A stretch of 64,000 nt of DNA, taken from Phylloscopus collybita (lineage: Eukaryota; Chordata; Aves; Passeriformes; Phylloscopidae). Where the stretch lies: NCBI GenBank assembly GCA_027886175.1, contig JAJNNQ010000092.1:1233001-1297000 (forward strand). Direction: 5' to 3'. Position 1 is the stretch's first letter. Each line of letters begins with the position of its first letter. The position numbers and the translations under genes were made by a program. Positions 45,496-56,700 of the stretch are shown in pieces. Under the pieces are notes generated by a model. It was given only the letters and a program-made list of their open reading frames with translations. It was not told the origin of the DNA and searched no databases.

Positions 45496-46205
45496 ACCCA
45501 GCCAATCAGCACTCAGGTACCATAGAGCCAATCAGCGCTCGGGTACCATCCAGCCAATCAGCGCTCAGGTGCCATCCAGCCAATCAACACTCACAGACAG
45601 CTCGGCCAGTCAGCCCATATGGACCAGTGGCCAATCAGCAGTCACAGACCACCCAGCCAATCAGCACAGCTGCTGCCCAGCCAATCAGCACACACAAAGC
45701 TCAAGACTTGGGCAGGTACTGACATCTCAGCCAATCAGCAGCCAGGCCCCGAGAGTCCCAGCCAATCAACACACAGGTCCATGGATCCCAACCAATCAGC
45801 ATGCAGGTATCTATATCTATATCTATATCTATATCTATATCTATATCTATATCTATATTTATATCTATACCTATATCTATCCCCAGCCAATCAGCAGGCA
45901 GGAGCAGACATCCCAGCCAACCAACATACAGGTCCATAGATGCCAGCCAATCAACACGCGGGTCCATAGGTCCCAGCCAATCAGCATGCAGGTACATAGG
46001 TCCCAGCCAATCAATAGACGTGTCCATAGGTCCCAGCCAATCAACACACAGGTTCACAGATCCTAGCCAATCAACACACGTGTCCATAGATCCCAGCCAA
46101 TCAGCAGGCAGTTCCATCGGTCCCAGCCAATCAGCATGCAGATTCATAGATCCCAGCCAATCAACACACGCGTCCATAGGTCCCAGCCAATCAGCAGGCA
46201 GGATA
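45496..46205. repeat. ~30-bp minisatellite carrying ~20 CCAAT (NF-Y-type) motifs
   Basis: Tandem units contain CCAGCCAATCAGCA or CCAGCCAATCAACA. I count 20 exact CCAATCA heptamers and two degraded ones (near 45,606 and 45,915). From about 45,944 to 46,184 the CCAATCA motifs are spaced exactly 30 bp apart; before that the spacing is 25-47 bp. Most fit the extended NF-Y consensus RRCCAATCAG. The array lies between the divergent NEFH and AP1B1 promoters, about 1.0 kb from the first and 1.3 kb from the second. A TATATC hexamer run interrupts it. Confidence 0.93.
45808..45880. repeat. (TATATC)n microsatellite
   Basis: About twelve TATATC hexamers with two or three substitutions sit inside the CCAAT-motif array. 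Confidence 0.97.
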
Positions 46206-46699
46206 GATCCCAGGAGCAGCCATGGTGTCCCCAGCGGGAGCAGGACCCCCGCCCCTCGCTCCCCCCACCACGGCCACGGGAGCGGCTCCGGGAGCAGCCG
46301 GGCTGCAGCAGGAGGGAGAGGGAGGCTGAGCACGCCCGGCCCCGGCCAGGCTGCGGTGACACGTCCTTGGGGACACGGGGACAGCAGGCACCCCTGGGCG
46401 GCTCTGAGCCCGCCCTGCTCCCGCTGGCCACCTCTGCTGACCGCTCCTGGCCGCTCGCCACCGGCCTGGGGCTGTGGGGGGACCATGGCTGGGGGACAGA
46501 GGGTCCTTCCCACCCGAGGGGCCCCCAGGAGCGGGGACACCCAGCTGAGGAAGGGGGACGGGGCCCTGTCCCCCACACCCTGCGTGACCCCTCTGCCCAA
46601 ATCTTGTCCTCTCCTCTGTCTCCAAGCCCTTTTTCCCGTTTCCATCCCAACCCCTGGGATAGCCCTTGTCTCCATAGCTCTCTGCTCCATCCCATGTTC

Positions 46700-47410
46700 C
46701 CATCCCATGTCTCCATCCCCTTTGTCCTCATCCCTGTCCCTGTCCTGTGTCCCCATCCATGTCCTCATCCCACGTCCCCACCCTCTATCTCCATACCATG
46801 CCCCTCTCCTGTGTCCCCATCTTCCTTTCCCTATCCCTTCCCCATCCCTATTCTCATCCCCTGTCCCCTCCCTGTCCCTGTCCCTATCCCAGTCCCCATC
46901 CCATGTCCCCATCCCCTGTCCCCATTCCCTACCGCCCTTCCCCGTCCCCATTCCCTGTCCCCATCCTGTGTCCCCATCCCGATTCCCCATTCCCTGTTCT
47001 TATCCCCTGTCCCCTCCCTGTCCCTGTCCCCATCCCGTGTCCCCCTCCCCTGTTCCCATTCCCTGTCCCCATCCCGATTCCCCCATTCCCTGTCCCCATT
47101 CCCTGTCCCCATCCCGATTCCCCCATTCCCTGTCCCCATTCCCTGTCCCCATCCCGATTCCCCCATTCCCTGTTCCCATTCCCTGTTCCCATCCCGATTC
47201 CCCCATTCCCTGTTCCCATTCCCTGTCCCCATCCCGATTCCCCCATTCCCTGTTCCCATTCCCTGTCCCCATCCCGATTCCCCCATTCCCTGTTCCCATT
47301 CCCCGTCCCCATCCCGATTCCCCATTCCCTGTTCCCATTCCCTGTTCCCATCCCGATTCCCCATTCCCTGTTCCCATTCCCTGTCCCCATCCCGATTCCC
47401 CCATTCCCGC
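46700..47410. repeat. C/T-rich minisatellite upstream of AP1B1
   Basis: Units built on CCCATCCCGATTCCCCCATT and CCCTGTTCCCATTCC recur, degenerate from about 46,700 and regular from 47,040 to 47,400. The array runs right up to the AP1B1 CpG island. The stretch from 46,210 to 46,700 before it is GC-rich and shows no gene. Confidence 0.85.
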
Positions 47411-47555
47411 TCCCGCCCCGCTCCCGTTCCCAGCCCCGCCCCTCCCCGCCATGGCCCCGCCCCTCCCGCAATGGCCCCGCCCCCCGCGTTGGCCCCGCCC
47501 CGCCCCGGAAGCGCTCCCCGCTCCTCAGTTCCGGTGGCGGCGGCCGCGGTGGCAG
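47400..47555 (+). promoter_or_regulatory. AP1B1: AP1B1 promoter and noncoding exon 1
   Basis: A CpG-dense, TATA-less block contains repeated GGCCCCGCCC boxes, an ETS-like CCGGAAGCG near 47,504, and TTCCGGTGGCGGCGGC just before a CAG|GTACGG donor at 47,556. This fits a noncoding first exon that joins the ATG exon at 53,679. The transcript start is inferred. Confidence 0.65.
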
Positions 47556-48782
47556 GTACGGGCCGGGCCGGGCCGGGCCGGGCAGGGACGGACCGGGCTG
47601 GGGGCTGAGCCGGGACCCCGCGGGGCCGCGCCGGGACCCGCAGCTGCTCCTGCCCTGGGCGCCTTCCCCGAGTTCCACCCGTGCGCACTTGGGACGGGTC
47701 CCCCGCCGGGGTTGGGGCCGCGCCGCATCCTCCGGGACCCGGGCCCCTCCCGCCCCCCGAACTCAGCTGTGTCTCCTCTCTGCCCCTCTGCCTCCGCCTG
47801 TGTCCCCGCTCTGAGCCCTGGCCCGGCCTGCGCCTCGCCCCGGGCCCGGGCTGTGTCCTCCTGCCTCGGGGCTGTGTCCCCGTTCTGACCCCGTGTCTCG
47901 GGCTGTGTCCCGGGGCTGTGTCCCGGGGCTGTGTCCCCATCCTCCCCGCCTCAGCCCGGGCTGTGTCCCCGTTCTGACCCCGTGTCTCGGGGCTGTGTCC
48001 CCATCCTCCCCGCCTCAGCCCGGGCTCTGTTCCGCCCCCACGCCCGTCTGGGGCACACAGGGGTCCCCCCAGCCCGCAGCCCCCCCCGGGCCAGAGCGCT
48101 GTCCCGTGTCCCGCTCCGTGTCCCGGCGCTGTCCCCCCGGATCCATCCCGCAGGGATCGCCCCGGGATCTGCTCCCTTCCCCAGCAGCCCGGGCACCGCG
48201 TCCTGGGCACAGCCAGAGCCCCGGCGGGCACCGTGCTGCGGGCGGGACCCTCTGGCAGGGCGGGGGGACACGGGGTGACCCCTTCACCCACCTCGGGCAG
48301 GGCACAGCCATAGGGAAGGGTCTGGGCTCTGCATGGAATAAGCTGGGAAGTGGGCACGGAGCAGACAAGGAGGCAGCTGGGCTGATAGATCCTGTGCTCG
48401 CTGCCTCCTCCGTGGAGGTTTTAGGGGGGGAAAAGCCCCAAACTGGATAAAAAGGAGCTGTGGGACAGCTCCAGCCTGAAGGAGGCGTGTTGGAGGTGTT
48501 GCTGTTGCTCTTGCAGGTGTTTTGTGTAGAGTTTCAGGGAGTTTTAACACCGGTCAGGGGTCCCAACCCCAGCAGCTGCGGGGGCTCGGGTGGGGTTTGG
48601 TGTCCCCTCTCTCCTGGGGTGACAGGGAATGGGGTAGTCCTTGGATGAGTAGTTGGATTGATGAGGTTTGTGGGGTCAGACTGCCAGGCTGAACAGGCTT
48701 TGGGACCCCGAGGGGCTTTCCAGAGGTGTTGGGCCTTGCTTGGATCAAGCCAGGCTGGGAATTCCATGGCAGGAGGTGTCCA

Positions 48783-48985
48783 CCCTGCAGAACCTGGCTT
48801 TCCCAGGAGGAGAACATGGGAACCCTGCAGAACCTGGCTTTCCCAGGAGGAGAACATGGGAACCCTGCAGAACCTGGCTTTCCCAGGAGGAGAATATGGG
48901 AACCCTGCAGAACCTGGCTTTCCCAGGAGGAGAACATGGGAACCCTGCAGAACCTGGCTTTCCCAGGAGGAGAACATCCCCTCTG
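48783..48985. repeat. 40-bp x5 tandem repeat, AP1B1 intron 1
   Basis: Five near-identical 40-bp units contain CCCTGCAGAACCTGGCTTTC and CCAGGAGGAGAACATGGGAA. Confidence 0.95.
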
Positions 48986-50104
48986 CCATGCTGTGTCCAG
49001 AACAAGGTCCTTGGTGTCCCTGAGTGTGCTCAGCCAGGGTTTGTTGTGGGGAGCCCCTGTGGGTGCCATCCCTGTTCAAAATCCCCCCAGCTCTCAGCGT
49101 TGGGCTCTGTGGCAGTGGGATCCTGGCAGTGTGTGCAGCAGGGGACACCTCAGGATTGTCCTTTTCCCTTTTCCCTTGGGTTTATTCCCCAGCTGTTGGT
49201 TGATGGGATGTGTTGGTGCTGCTGCTGCTTTGGGGCTGCCACGATTTTGGGCACTTTGCTGATGGCTCAGTCAATTTGGCTCCTACCCCTGAGTTATCTC
49301 CTTGCCTGATGGAGATGGAGCCTTTTGGAATGCCCCTGGATTGGTCAGGAGCAGATTTTTTGTGAGAGGCTGTGGATGCTCCTGGTCGGGATGCAGGGGA
49401 ATCACAGCCCCACGCTGCTGCAGGGCCGAGCTGGAGCAAAGGCTGGCTCCAGTTGGGCCAGACAGAGGAAAAACACCTTACTGGGAAGGGGTGTGGGGCT
49501 GCTGTGAGCTCCTGGGGGTTTGTGGCACCCTGGCAGGGGTGGGATGAGCACAGGGGTGGGAGCTGTGGCTGTAGGATGGGAGGGAAAGAACTGGGATCAG
49601 CACAAGGCCCCTTCACTGTGGGGTTGTGCATCCTCAGCCTGTAGTTCTCTTCTCCCAGCCTGGGTGGGAGAGGATGTTTCTCTCCCTTGGCTGGTGTTTG
49701 TGGCAGCTCCAGGGCTTTGGCATCAGGCAGGGATGTGCTCGGAGCCATCACCACCCTGCCTGGCCTCTGCAGGGCCCTGGAACTGCCTCACACCCCAGCA
49801 GGGAACAGTTGTGTGATTCCCCAGGGCTCCAGTTACACATGAATTTTTTAGAGTCTTCTTTGATTTCCCTCATTATGCCACCTTGACCCTCAAGTGCTTC
49901 CTTTCCAGCTGAGGTGGGAGTTGCCTGGTTCCCCACTAACCTCCAGCTGAGCCCTTTCCTAGGAACCTGCCTGGGCTGGGCTGTCAGAGGGTCTGGAAAG
50001 ACCTGGGAGCTGTGGTGGGCTGGGATCAGCAGGGATTTGGGATGTCCTGGGCACAGGTTAAAGGCTGCATCCCGGCCCTGGCAGTGGATCTGTGTTGGTG
50101 GAAG

Positions 50105-50530
50105 CTGAGAGTGACTCCAGAGGAGGCCACGGAGATGCTGCCAGGGCTGGAGCCAGGCTGGGAGAGCTGGGGGTGCTCACCTGGAGAGGAGAAGGCTCCA
50201 GGGAGAGCTCAGAGCCCCTGCCAGGGCCTGAAGGGGCTCCAGGAGAGCTGGAGAGGGACTGGGGACAAGGGCTGGAGGGACAGGACACAGGGAATGGCTT
50301 CCCAGTGCCAGAGGGCAGGGCTGGCTGGGAGATTGGGCAGGAATTGTTCCCTGGCAGGGTGGGCAGGCCCTGGCACAGGGTGCCCAGAGCAGCTGTGGCT
50401 GCCCCTGGATCCCTGGCAGTGCCCAAGGCCAGGCTGGACACTGGGGCTGGGAGCAGCCTGGGGCAGTGGGAGGTGTCCCTGCCCTGGCACTGGGTGGGAT
50501 TTAAGATCCCTTCCCAACCCATTCCACAGT
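50105..50530 (+). mobile_element. CR1-type LINE 3' fragment
   Basis: A long copy, nearly identical to the one at 8.5-8.9 kb, within AP1B1 intron 1. Confidence 0.9.
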
Positions 50531-50819
50531 GAAAGTCTCTGGTCAGCAGCATCTCAGCCTTCAAGGATGGTGAAATTACCCTCAAGCAGGGTGATAAATG
50601 TAGCAGCAGAAATGAGTTTTTCCTCCACTCTCCCTAACAGGACATGAGCAACACCAGCAATGGCTCACTTGGCGTTGGTGTCACTCCCAGGAACCCACTG
50701 GCAGCAGCCACTCCGTGGGAAGCCCAGTGATGTGTTTGTTGTTGTATTTTGGGTTTAGGAGCCCCTTGATTCCCCAGGATAGCTGAATTTGGGAGGTGCT
50801 GGTGTGACAGTTGCAGGAA

Positions 50820-51440
50820 CAGGGTCAGACAGTGATGGGAGATCTCTGGGGTCAGGGCTGCTCCTGGAGAGAAGAGCAAGAGAGCAAAGAGAGCTGAAGA
50901 GGAGGAGTAAGAGCAGGAAGAGAGCGAGGTTCCCCTTCCAATCCATTCAATCTCCTTCTCCACTGAACATTCCAACTGACACCAACCAACCCAGTGCAAG
51001 ACACAAACCCTACAGCATTGACATGCAGCCTGTAAGAATCATTACATCACCAGGCTGTGTTATATTTTAAACCCTAAAAACGACTCTTTGGGCCCCTCCT
51101 GCCAAGCTAACAGGGTCTGCTCTGAGCCTTGGGCTCTTGGTGAGGAGAAGGGCATTGTTTAATCCAAAGGGGATTAATTACTTTCAGCACCCACACCATT
51201 GTTCTCCAGTTGTCCAGTAACTGAGGCTTTAGACATCCAAACTTGCTTTCAACTCTATTTCACTTACAGGATTCATATTCTCAAAACCTCAGCAGTCATA
51301 TTTACAAGGCTTTCCTTTTTCACCTTTCCCAACAGCAGTGGGAAAAGTGGGGTGGCTGAGCTCTGCCATTTCCCTGGGTGCTTGAGAGGCTTTGATTTGT
51401 GTGGAGCTGTGGAATTTAGCCCCCCAGAGTGAATAAAATC
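50820..51440. mobile_element. LTR-retroelement fragment in AP1B1 intron 1
   Basis: The segment is homologous to the left half of the 26.5-27.5 kb element. It shares an ACCCTACAG/ACATGCAGCCTGTA region, CTTGCTTTCAACTCTATT and TTCATATTCTCA. It is diverged and has no open frame, so it is probably a decayed solitary LTR. Confidence 0.5.
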
Positions 51441-53704
51441 AGGGATACAAGGCTTTGAGTTTGTGCCACTGCCAAAACCTGTCCCAAAAGCAGACCTGAG
51501 GAGCCCAGACTGAGAGTGGGAGAGCTCTGGGTGCTCCTCTCCAGCAGCTTCCAGATCCTTATGGACTCTTAACTCCCTGAATCCTGTTTGCCAGACCAGC
51601 TTAGAACAAGTTTTTCCTGAAGACGGGGTAAAATCTGAGCCGCCACAGGGTCAGGGGTGGTCGCCATCCTTTGTTTTTGTTGCTTGCATCCTGCTTTCTG
51701 TGCCTGAGGAGCCTCTCCCTGGGACATCAGCATGGAAAGGAGCTGGCTGGGGAGCAAACACCTTCTCTCAGCTCTGCACCACACGGCTGCATCCTTAAAA
51801 CCCAAGGCAGGCAGCAGCCCTGGCCTGTGCCCAAGGGCTGAGCTGTGGGAATTCACCTGCGGCTGTCGCGCCCCGGGGCTGGCAGCCAGCCCTGCCTTGT
51901 CACCCTGGCACAGCCTGGGGGACACACACAGCCTGCAGGGTGCTGAGCATTGGGGTTTGGCAGGTGCTTGGAGCCCCTCATCACCCTGCTGCATCACCCT
52001 GGGGTGCTTTGGTGTGAGGGGTTGCATTTTGGGGACATCCCAAATCCCTCGCCTTCTTGGAGTTCCTGCAGGGCTTCAAGGAGTGGGAGGAATTGGGTGG
52101 CTCAGCCCCTAAAATCAGTGGGGTTTTGAGTGGCCGAGCCAGATGTTGGTGGGGTTGTGGATGGGAGAAGCAGGGGCTGTGCTTTCCCTGGCTCTGGGGG
52201 AGCCGCAGGGGAGCGGCCGCTGTGATTCACTGCTCCGAGCTGCCCGCAAGAAATTCCCCGCTCGCCTTCCAGTTTGCTTTCCAGGCACTTCTGCAGAGAG
52301 AGCAGGGCTGAGTGCGAGCCAGGTCCTGGGATCAGAGGGACTGCAGTGAATCCTCTTTCCTTTCCTTTCCTTCCTTGCTCCCTGGCTGGCAGGACGGGAT
52401 CTGCAGTGAGGCGCAGAGAGCTGCGGCGCAGCCCGGAGCTCCCGCTGTTCCCTGGAGAGCCATCGACTTAGTGGGATAAAAAAGGCTCTGAATCAATCCC
52501 AGGTAACTGGAGGTAGGGAGGAGTGTCCTGTCTCACCGGGGGCAGGGCTGTGGCTGTGTGCTGACAGGCCTCTCCCTCCAGAACAGCTCCAGGATCCTGC
52601 TGCCAGCCCCCAGAGCAGCCCCAAACCCACGCAGACTCCTTCCCTCTCCCTCCCTTGCCAAGCTGCGTGCTCTGCCCAGCGTGCTCAACCCCCAGATTTC
52701 ATCCAGATTTTCTTTTTTATCCCTGCTGGGGATCCCTCTCCAGCTTGGACAGGGAACAGAGGACACAGTTCTCTGTGCTCCTGCTGCGTTTGGCTTTCAA
52801 GATGCTCATTTGCATTTTAAACCCATCCGCAAGCTCTTTTTTTTTTTTTTAATCTCTTTTTTTTTTTTTTTTTTTTTAACCACTTGGCTTTGCTTCCCCT
52901 ATTCCTGCCCCTCCAAAACAGCAAGGCCACTGCAGGCTTTCAAGGACGAGCCTCTGCTTCCTTCCCTGTTGAGGGAAAGATGGGAAAACCAGAGCCATAA
53001 AAGCCAAATCCCCGCTGACCTTTCCGGAGGGCTGCACATCTCCTTCCTCAGCCTGCCAAGCCCTAAATCTGCCCTAAACTGCCTGAATTATGTAATGGAG
53101 CCTCGAGTGCTGGGTGGAAACCTTGCACCCTTGGAATTTAAAGCAAACCCTGCTGGAGCAGGGCTGCTCTCTGGGAGAGGCTCCCTTTGATCTGGCAGAT
53201 CCGTGCCCCTCGGCTGCTTTGTCCTGTTGAGTTCAGCCTTGGGTTTGGCTCAGTTCCTCTCCCCAGCCCAGAGCTTTTCCCTGTGGAGGTGCAAGGCAGG
53301 GCTGGGTGTGAGTTTTCCTTTAGAAAGCGTTTTTTGGATGAGGAGAGGCGAATCCAGGGCAGGGGGGTCACTGAGCCCCTGCTGCCCGGCTCTGTGCGGG
53401 GTGGGATGAGCAAAGTCAGGGCTGCAGCCCTGGAACCTTCAGTCATTCCCTTCCTCCTCCACATCCTCTTGGGAGAACCAGCTGATTCCCCATCATCACA
53501 GAGCTGCAAGGTGCTCACCCTCTCTTAGGGATTGGGTTTCTCCTTGTGACTCTTCCCGTGAGATCCCAAACTCTTCCCCTCCCCTGTTTTGTTGTTTTTT
53601 TTTTTTTTTTCATTCTCTGTAACAATCCCTGCAAGGAAATCATCAACCCTGAACCCCTGTGCTCTGCCTCTCCTCCAGGGCCCTGCTGCTGGCTGGAGAC
53701 CACC

Positions 53705-56700
53705 ATGACGGACTCCAAGTACTTCACCACCACCAAGAAAGGTAAGGGAAGGAGCAGAAACATCACAGTTCAGCCCCAAATCACCAGCTGGTTCTTCCAC
53801 CTCTACAAACCAGCTGGGCAGGGTTGGGAAAGCTCCCCTGGGGAATGCCCTGAGTCTCTGTGGGGTGCTGTGGCTGGCACCTCACCCTTCTCCTTGCCCT
53901 AGAGAAGGTGCTGAGGGGGTCAGGACACCTTGTCCCCAAGCCCCCTGAGCCCGGGCAGGGCTGGTGGCAGCTGCTGATCGGCTTTAGCGGCTCAGGAGCT
54001 CCCCTGGGCAGCGCTCGGGGCCTTAAGGGAGGAATTAATGTGGAGAGAGGCCGTGTGGCATCTTCCTCTTCCATCTGCCAGCCCAGGGGGGGAATAAGGA
54101 GCTCAGCCTGGCTTCAGCAGGGCAAGGGGATGGTGCTCTGGGCTGGAGGAGTTGTTGCCACAGGCAGATTTGGGAGCCACCTTTCCTCCTATGGGTTTGA
54201 GGAGCAGTGCCCAAATCCATCTACTGTCATCCCTGGGAAGGGATGGGCCTCATGGGGCTGGGGTAACCACCCCACAGCCAAAAACACCCTCTGGATAACC
54301 CCATCTGGTGCCCATGGGGTGCTCCTGGCTCCTGCAGCATCTCCCCATCCCTGTGGGGCTGGAGGAGGCACAGGGATTCACCAGCAGGGCTCATCTCCAT
54401 TCCCATGGGTGAAGCCCCAGCCCTGGGTGAGGTGCTTGGGAATGAAATCCCTCTTTCCAGGGGTGGCAAAGGAAACCTGTCACACAGCAAGCAGGAGCTG
54501 TGCTCACCCAGCAGAGGGGTGGGCTACCCCTCCCACTGATCCCTGAGCTGCTGCTTTTCTTGTTTTTCCAGGGGAGATATTTGAGCTGAAAGCTGAGCTG
54601 AACAGCGACAAGAAGGAGAAGAAGAAGGAGGCTGTGAAGAAGGTGATCGCCTCCATGACCGTCGGCAAGGACGTCAGGTGTGTGCTGGGGCTGCCTCCTG
54701 GAATGTCCTGAGTGGGGAGGGACCCACCAGCATCACCCAGTCCAACTCCTGGCCCTGCACAGACCCCACAACAATCCCTGTCCCTGGGAGTGGTGCCCAA
54801 ACCCTCCTGGAACTCTGGCAGCTTTGGGGCTGTGCCCATTCCCTGGGGAGCCTGGGAAGTGCTCTGGAGAAGAACCTTTCCCTGAAATCTGAAATCCTTC
54901 CTGCTGTTCTCCCATGTGCCCAAGCCAAACCCAGATGGCTTTTAGTTTCCCTTTTCCCCCTGTTGCTTCCAAGGGGGTTTCCATGCTGCTTTTCCCCTCG
55001 GGATTCACCCAGCTCCGCTCCTGGCTGCAGCTCTACCTCCTGCAGTGCACTTTGTGCCCACGTGGCCACCTGGCAGGTGGGGGCTCTCCTGGCTTTTGTT
55101 GTAAGCTGGCTAAAAGAGGATTGGTCTGGCTGCCAGATCAGTTTGTTGGGATTATTCCCACTCCCTTTGTGTGTTACTAAAAACAAGCAGGACCCCCTCG
55201 GAGGCTCCGTGGTGGGAGGTTGGTGGCAGTGCCTGGGTGTTGATAAACCCTTTTACAGCCTCTCCAGTCCAAAAGGTCAGGCAGCTGCTGTTCCTGCTTC
55301 CCTTTTTCCAGCTGGCTGAGCTGCCTTTTCCTGCACAGACCTGTCCCAGCACAGGCAGCATCAGCAATTTGGTTTTTCACGGTGCATTTGAGAGTAAATG
55401 GAGGGAAAACACTCTCAGGGTTGGGAGAACTGGGGCATCCCTGGCTCCCAGAGCAGCAGCAGCAGCAGCAGGGAGTGTCCATCTTGGGACCTCTGTGGAA
55501 ATCACATGGAAATGGCAGGAGCTTCCAGGACTTGCAGGGGCTTAAAAAAAGAGGGAGAACAGCTTTTTATGTGGACAAACAGTGACAGGCCAAAGGAGAA
55601 TGGCTTTAAAAGAGATTTAGATGGGATGTTGGGAAGGAATTGTTCTCTGGGAGGGTGGGCAGGCCCTGGCACAGGGTGCCCAGAGCAGCTGTGGCTGCCC
55701 CTGGATCCCTGGCAGTGCCCAGGGCCAGGCTGGAGCAGCCTGGGACAGTGGGAGGTGTCCCTGCCCATGACAGGGTGTAGAACTTGATAAACTTAAAGAT
55801 TCCATGATTCCCAAGCCATTCCATGGTCCTGTGGCTGTGTCAGCCCTGTGTGCCTGTTTCAGGCTGCAGGGCAGCAGTTTGCTGAGCTCACTGCTCCCCA
55901 GGAGGTGCCAGCAAAGCCTGGTTCAGCCCGGGCTGAGGGCAGCCCAGGTGTGCAGCAGCTTTGCAAAGCCCAGCTCCCTGGATTTAGAGGGGCCCTGGGT
56001 TTGATCCTGTCAGGGCTGGCTGGGTTTGTGGGGGTGGAGAAGCTTTCTGGAGCCTTGGGACATCTGTCAGGGTGGAATAAGCCCTGTGTCAGCCCTGGGA
56101 TCTTGGTTGCCTCCCCTGAGGTGGTTTAATTGGCTGATTGGTCTGGCTTTGGATGAAAGAGCATCTCTGGTATCCCACAGCTCTGGGGTGTTTGGGAAGG
56201 GGAAACTCCAGCTCTGTGCAGGCACCTGAGCCACTCCATTCCCCTCCATCCCAGCAGAGTGTCCTGGTGCTCAGGACTCACCCAGGGGAGTGGGGCTCTT
56301 CCTTTTAGCACCATCCTGTGATGATGCAGAAAATCCTGGAATATCTTGAGTTGGGGGGGATCCACAAAAGTCATCCAGTCCCAGCTCCTGGCCCTGCACA
56401 GGACACCCCAACAACCCCACCCTGTGCCTGAGAGAATTGTCCAGCACCTTCTCCCAGGGCAGTGGATGTGCCCTGGAGCAGGGATGCAGCACAGCCAAGT
56501 GGGAAAGCTCAATTTTGGTCCATCAAAGGCTGATTTTGATACAGATCCATAAAAAAAAAAATCCACTGGGGATGGGCATTTCAGCCATGTCTGCTGCAGG
56601 GTGGGCTCAGGTCATGGAATCGTAGAATCATGGAATGGGTTGGGTGGGAAAGGGACTTTAAAGTCCATCTAATCCCACCCCCTGCCCTGGGCAGGGACAC

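Larger units (their letters stand above)
47556..53678 (+). other. AP1B1: AP1B1 intron 1
   Basis: This 6.1 kb intron holds GC-rich degenerate sequence at its start (47.6-48.2 kb), the 40-bp tandem repeat, a CR1 copy at 50.1-50.5 kb, an LTR-like block at 50.8-51.4 kb, and poly(T) tracts at 52.84-52.88 and 53.59-53.61 kb. No separate gene is seen. Confidence 0.7.

Noticed and set aside
45496..46205. CRISPR-like pattern of ~30-bp repeats
   Set aside because: The window is vertebrate nuclear DNA with spliced genes. Units are contiguous and degenerate, without unique spacers.
45801..48357. Open frames of 490-695 codons on the plus strand and about 430-508 on the minus strand
   Set aside because: They run through the CCAAT minisatellite, the TATATC run and the CCCATTCCCTGT satellite. 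The codon content is repetitive in both directions.
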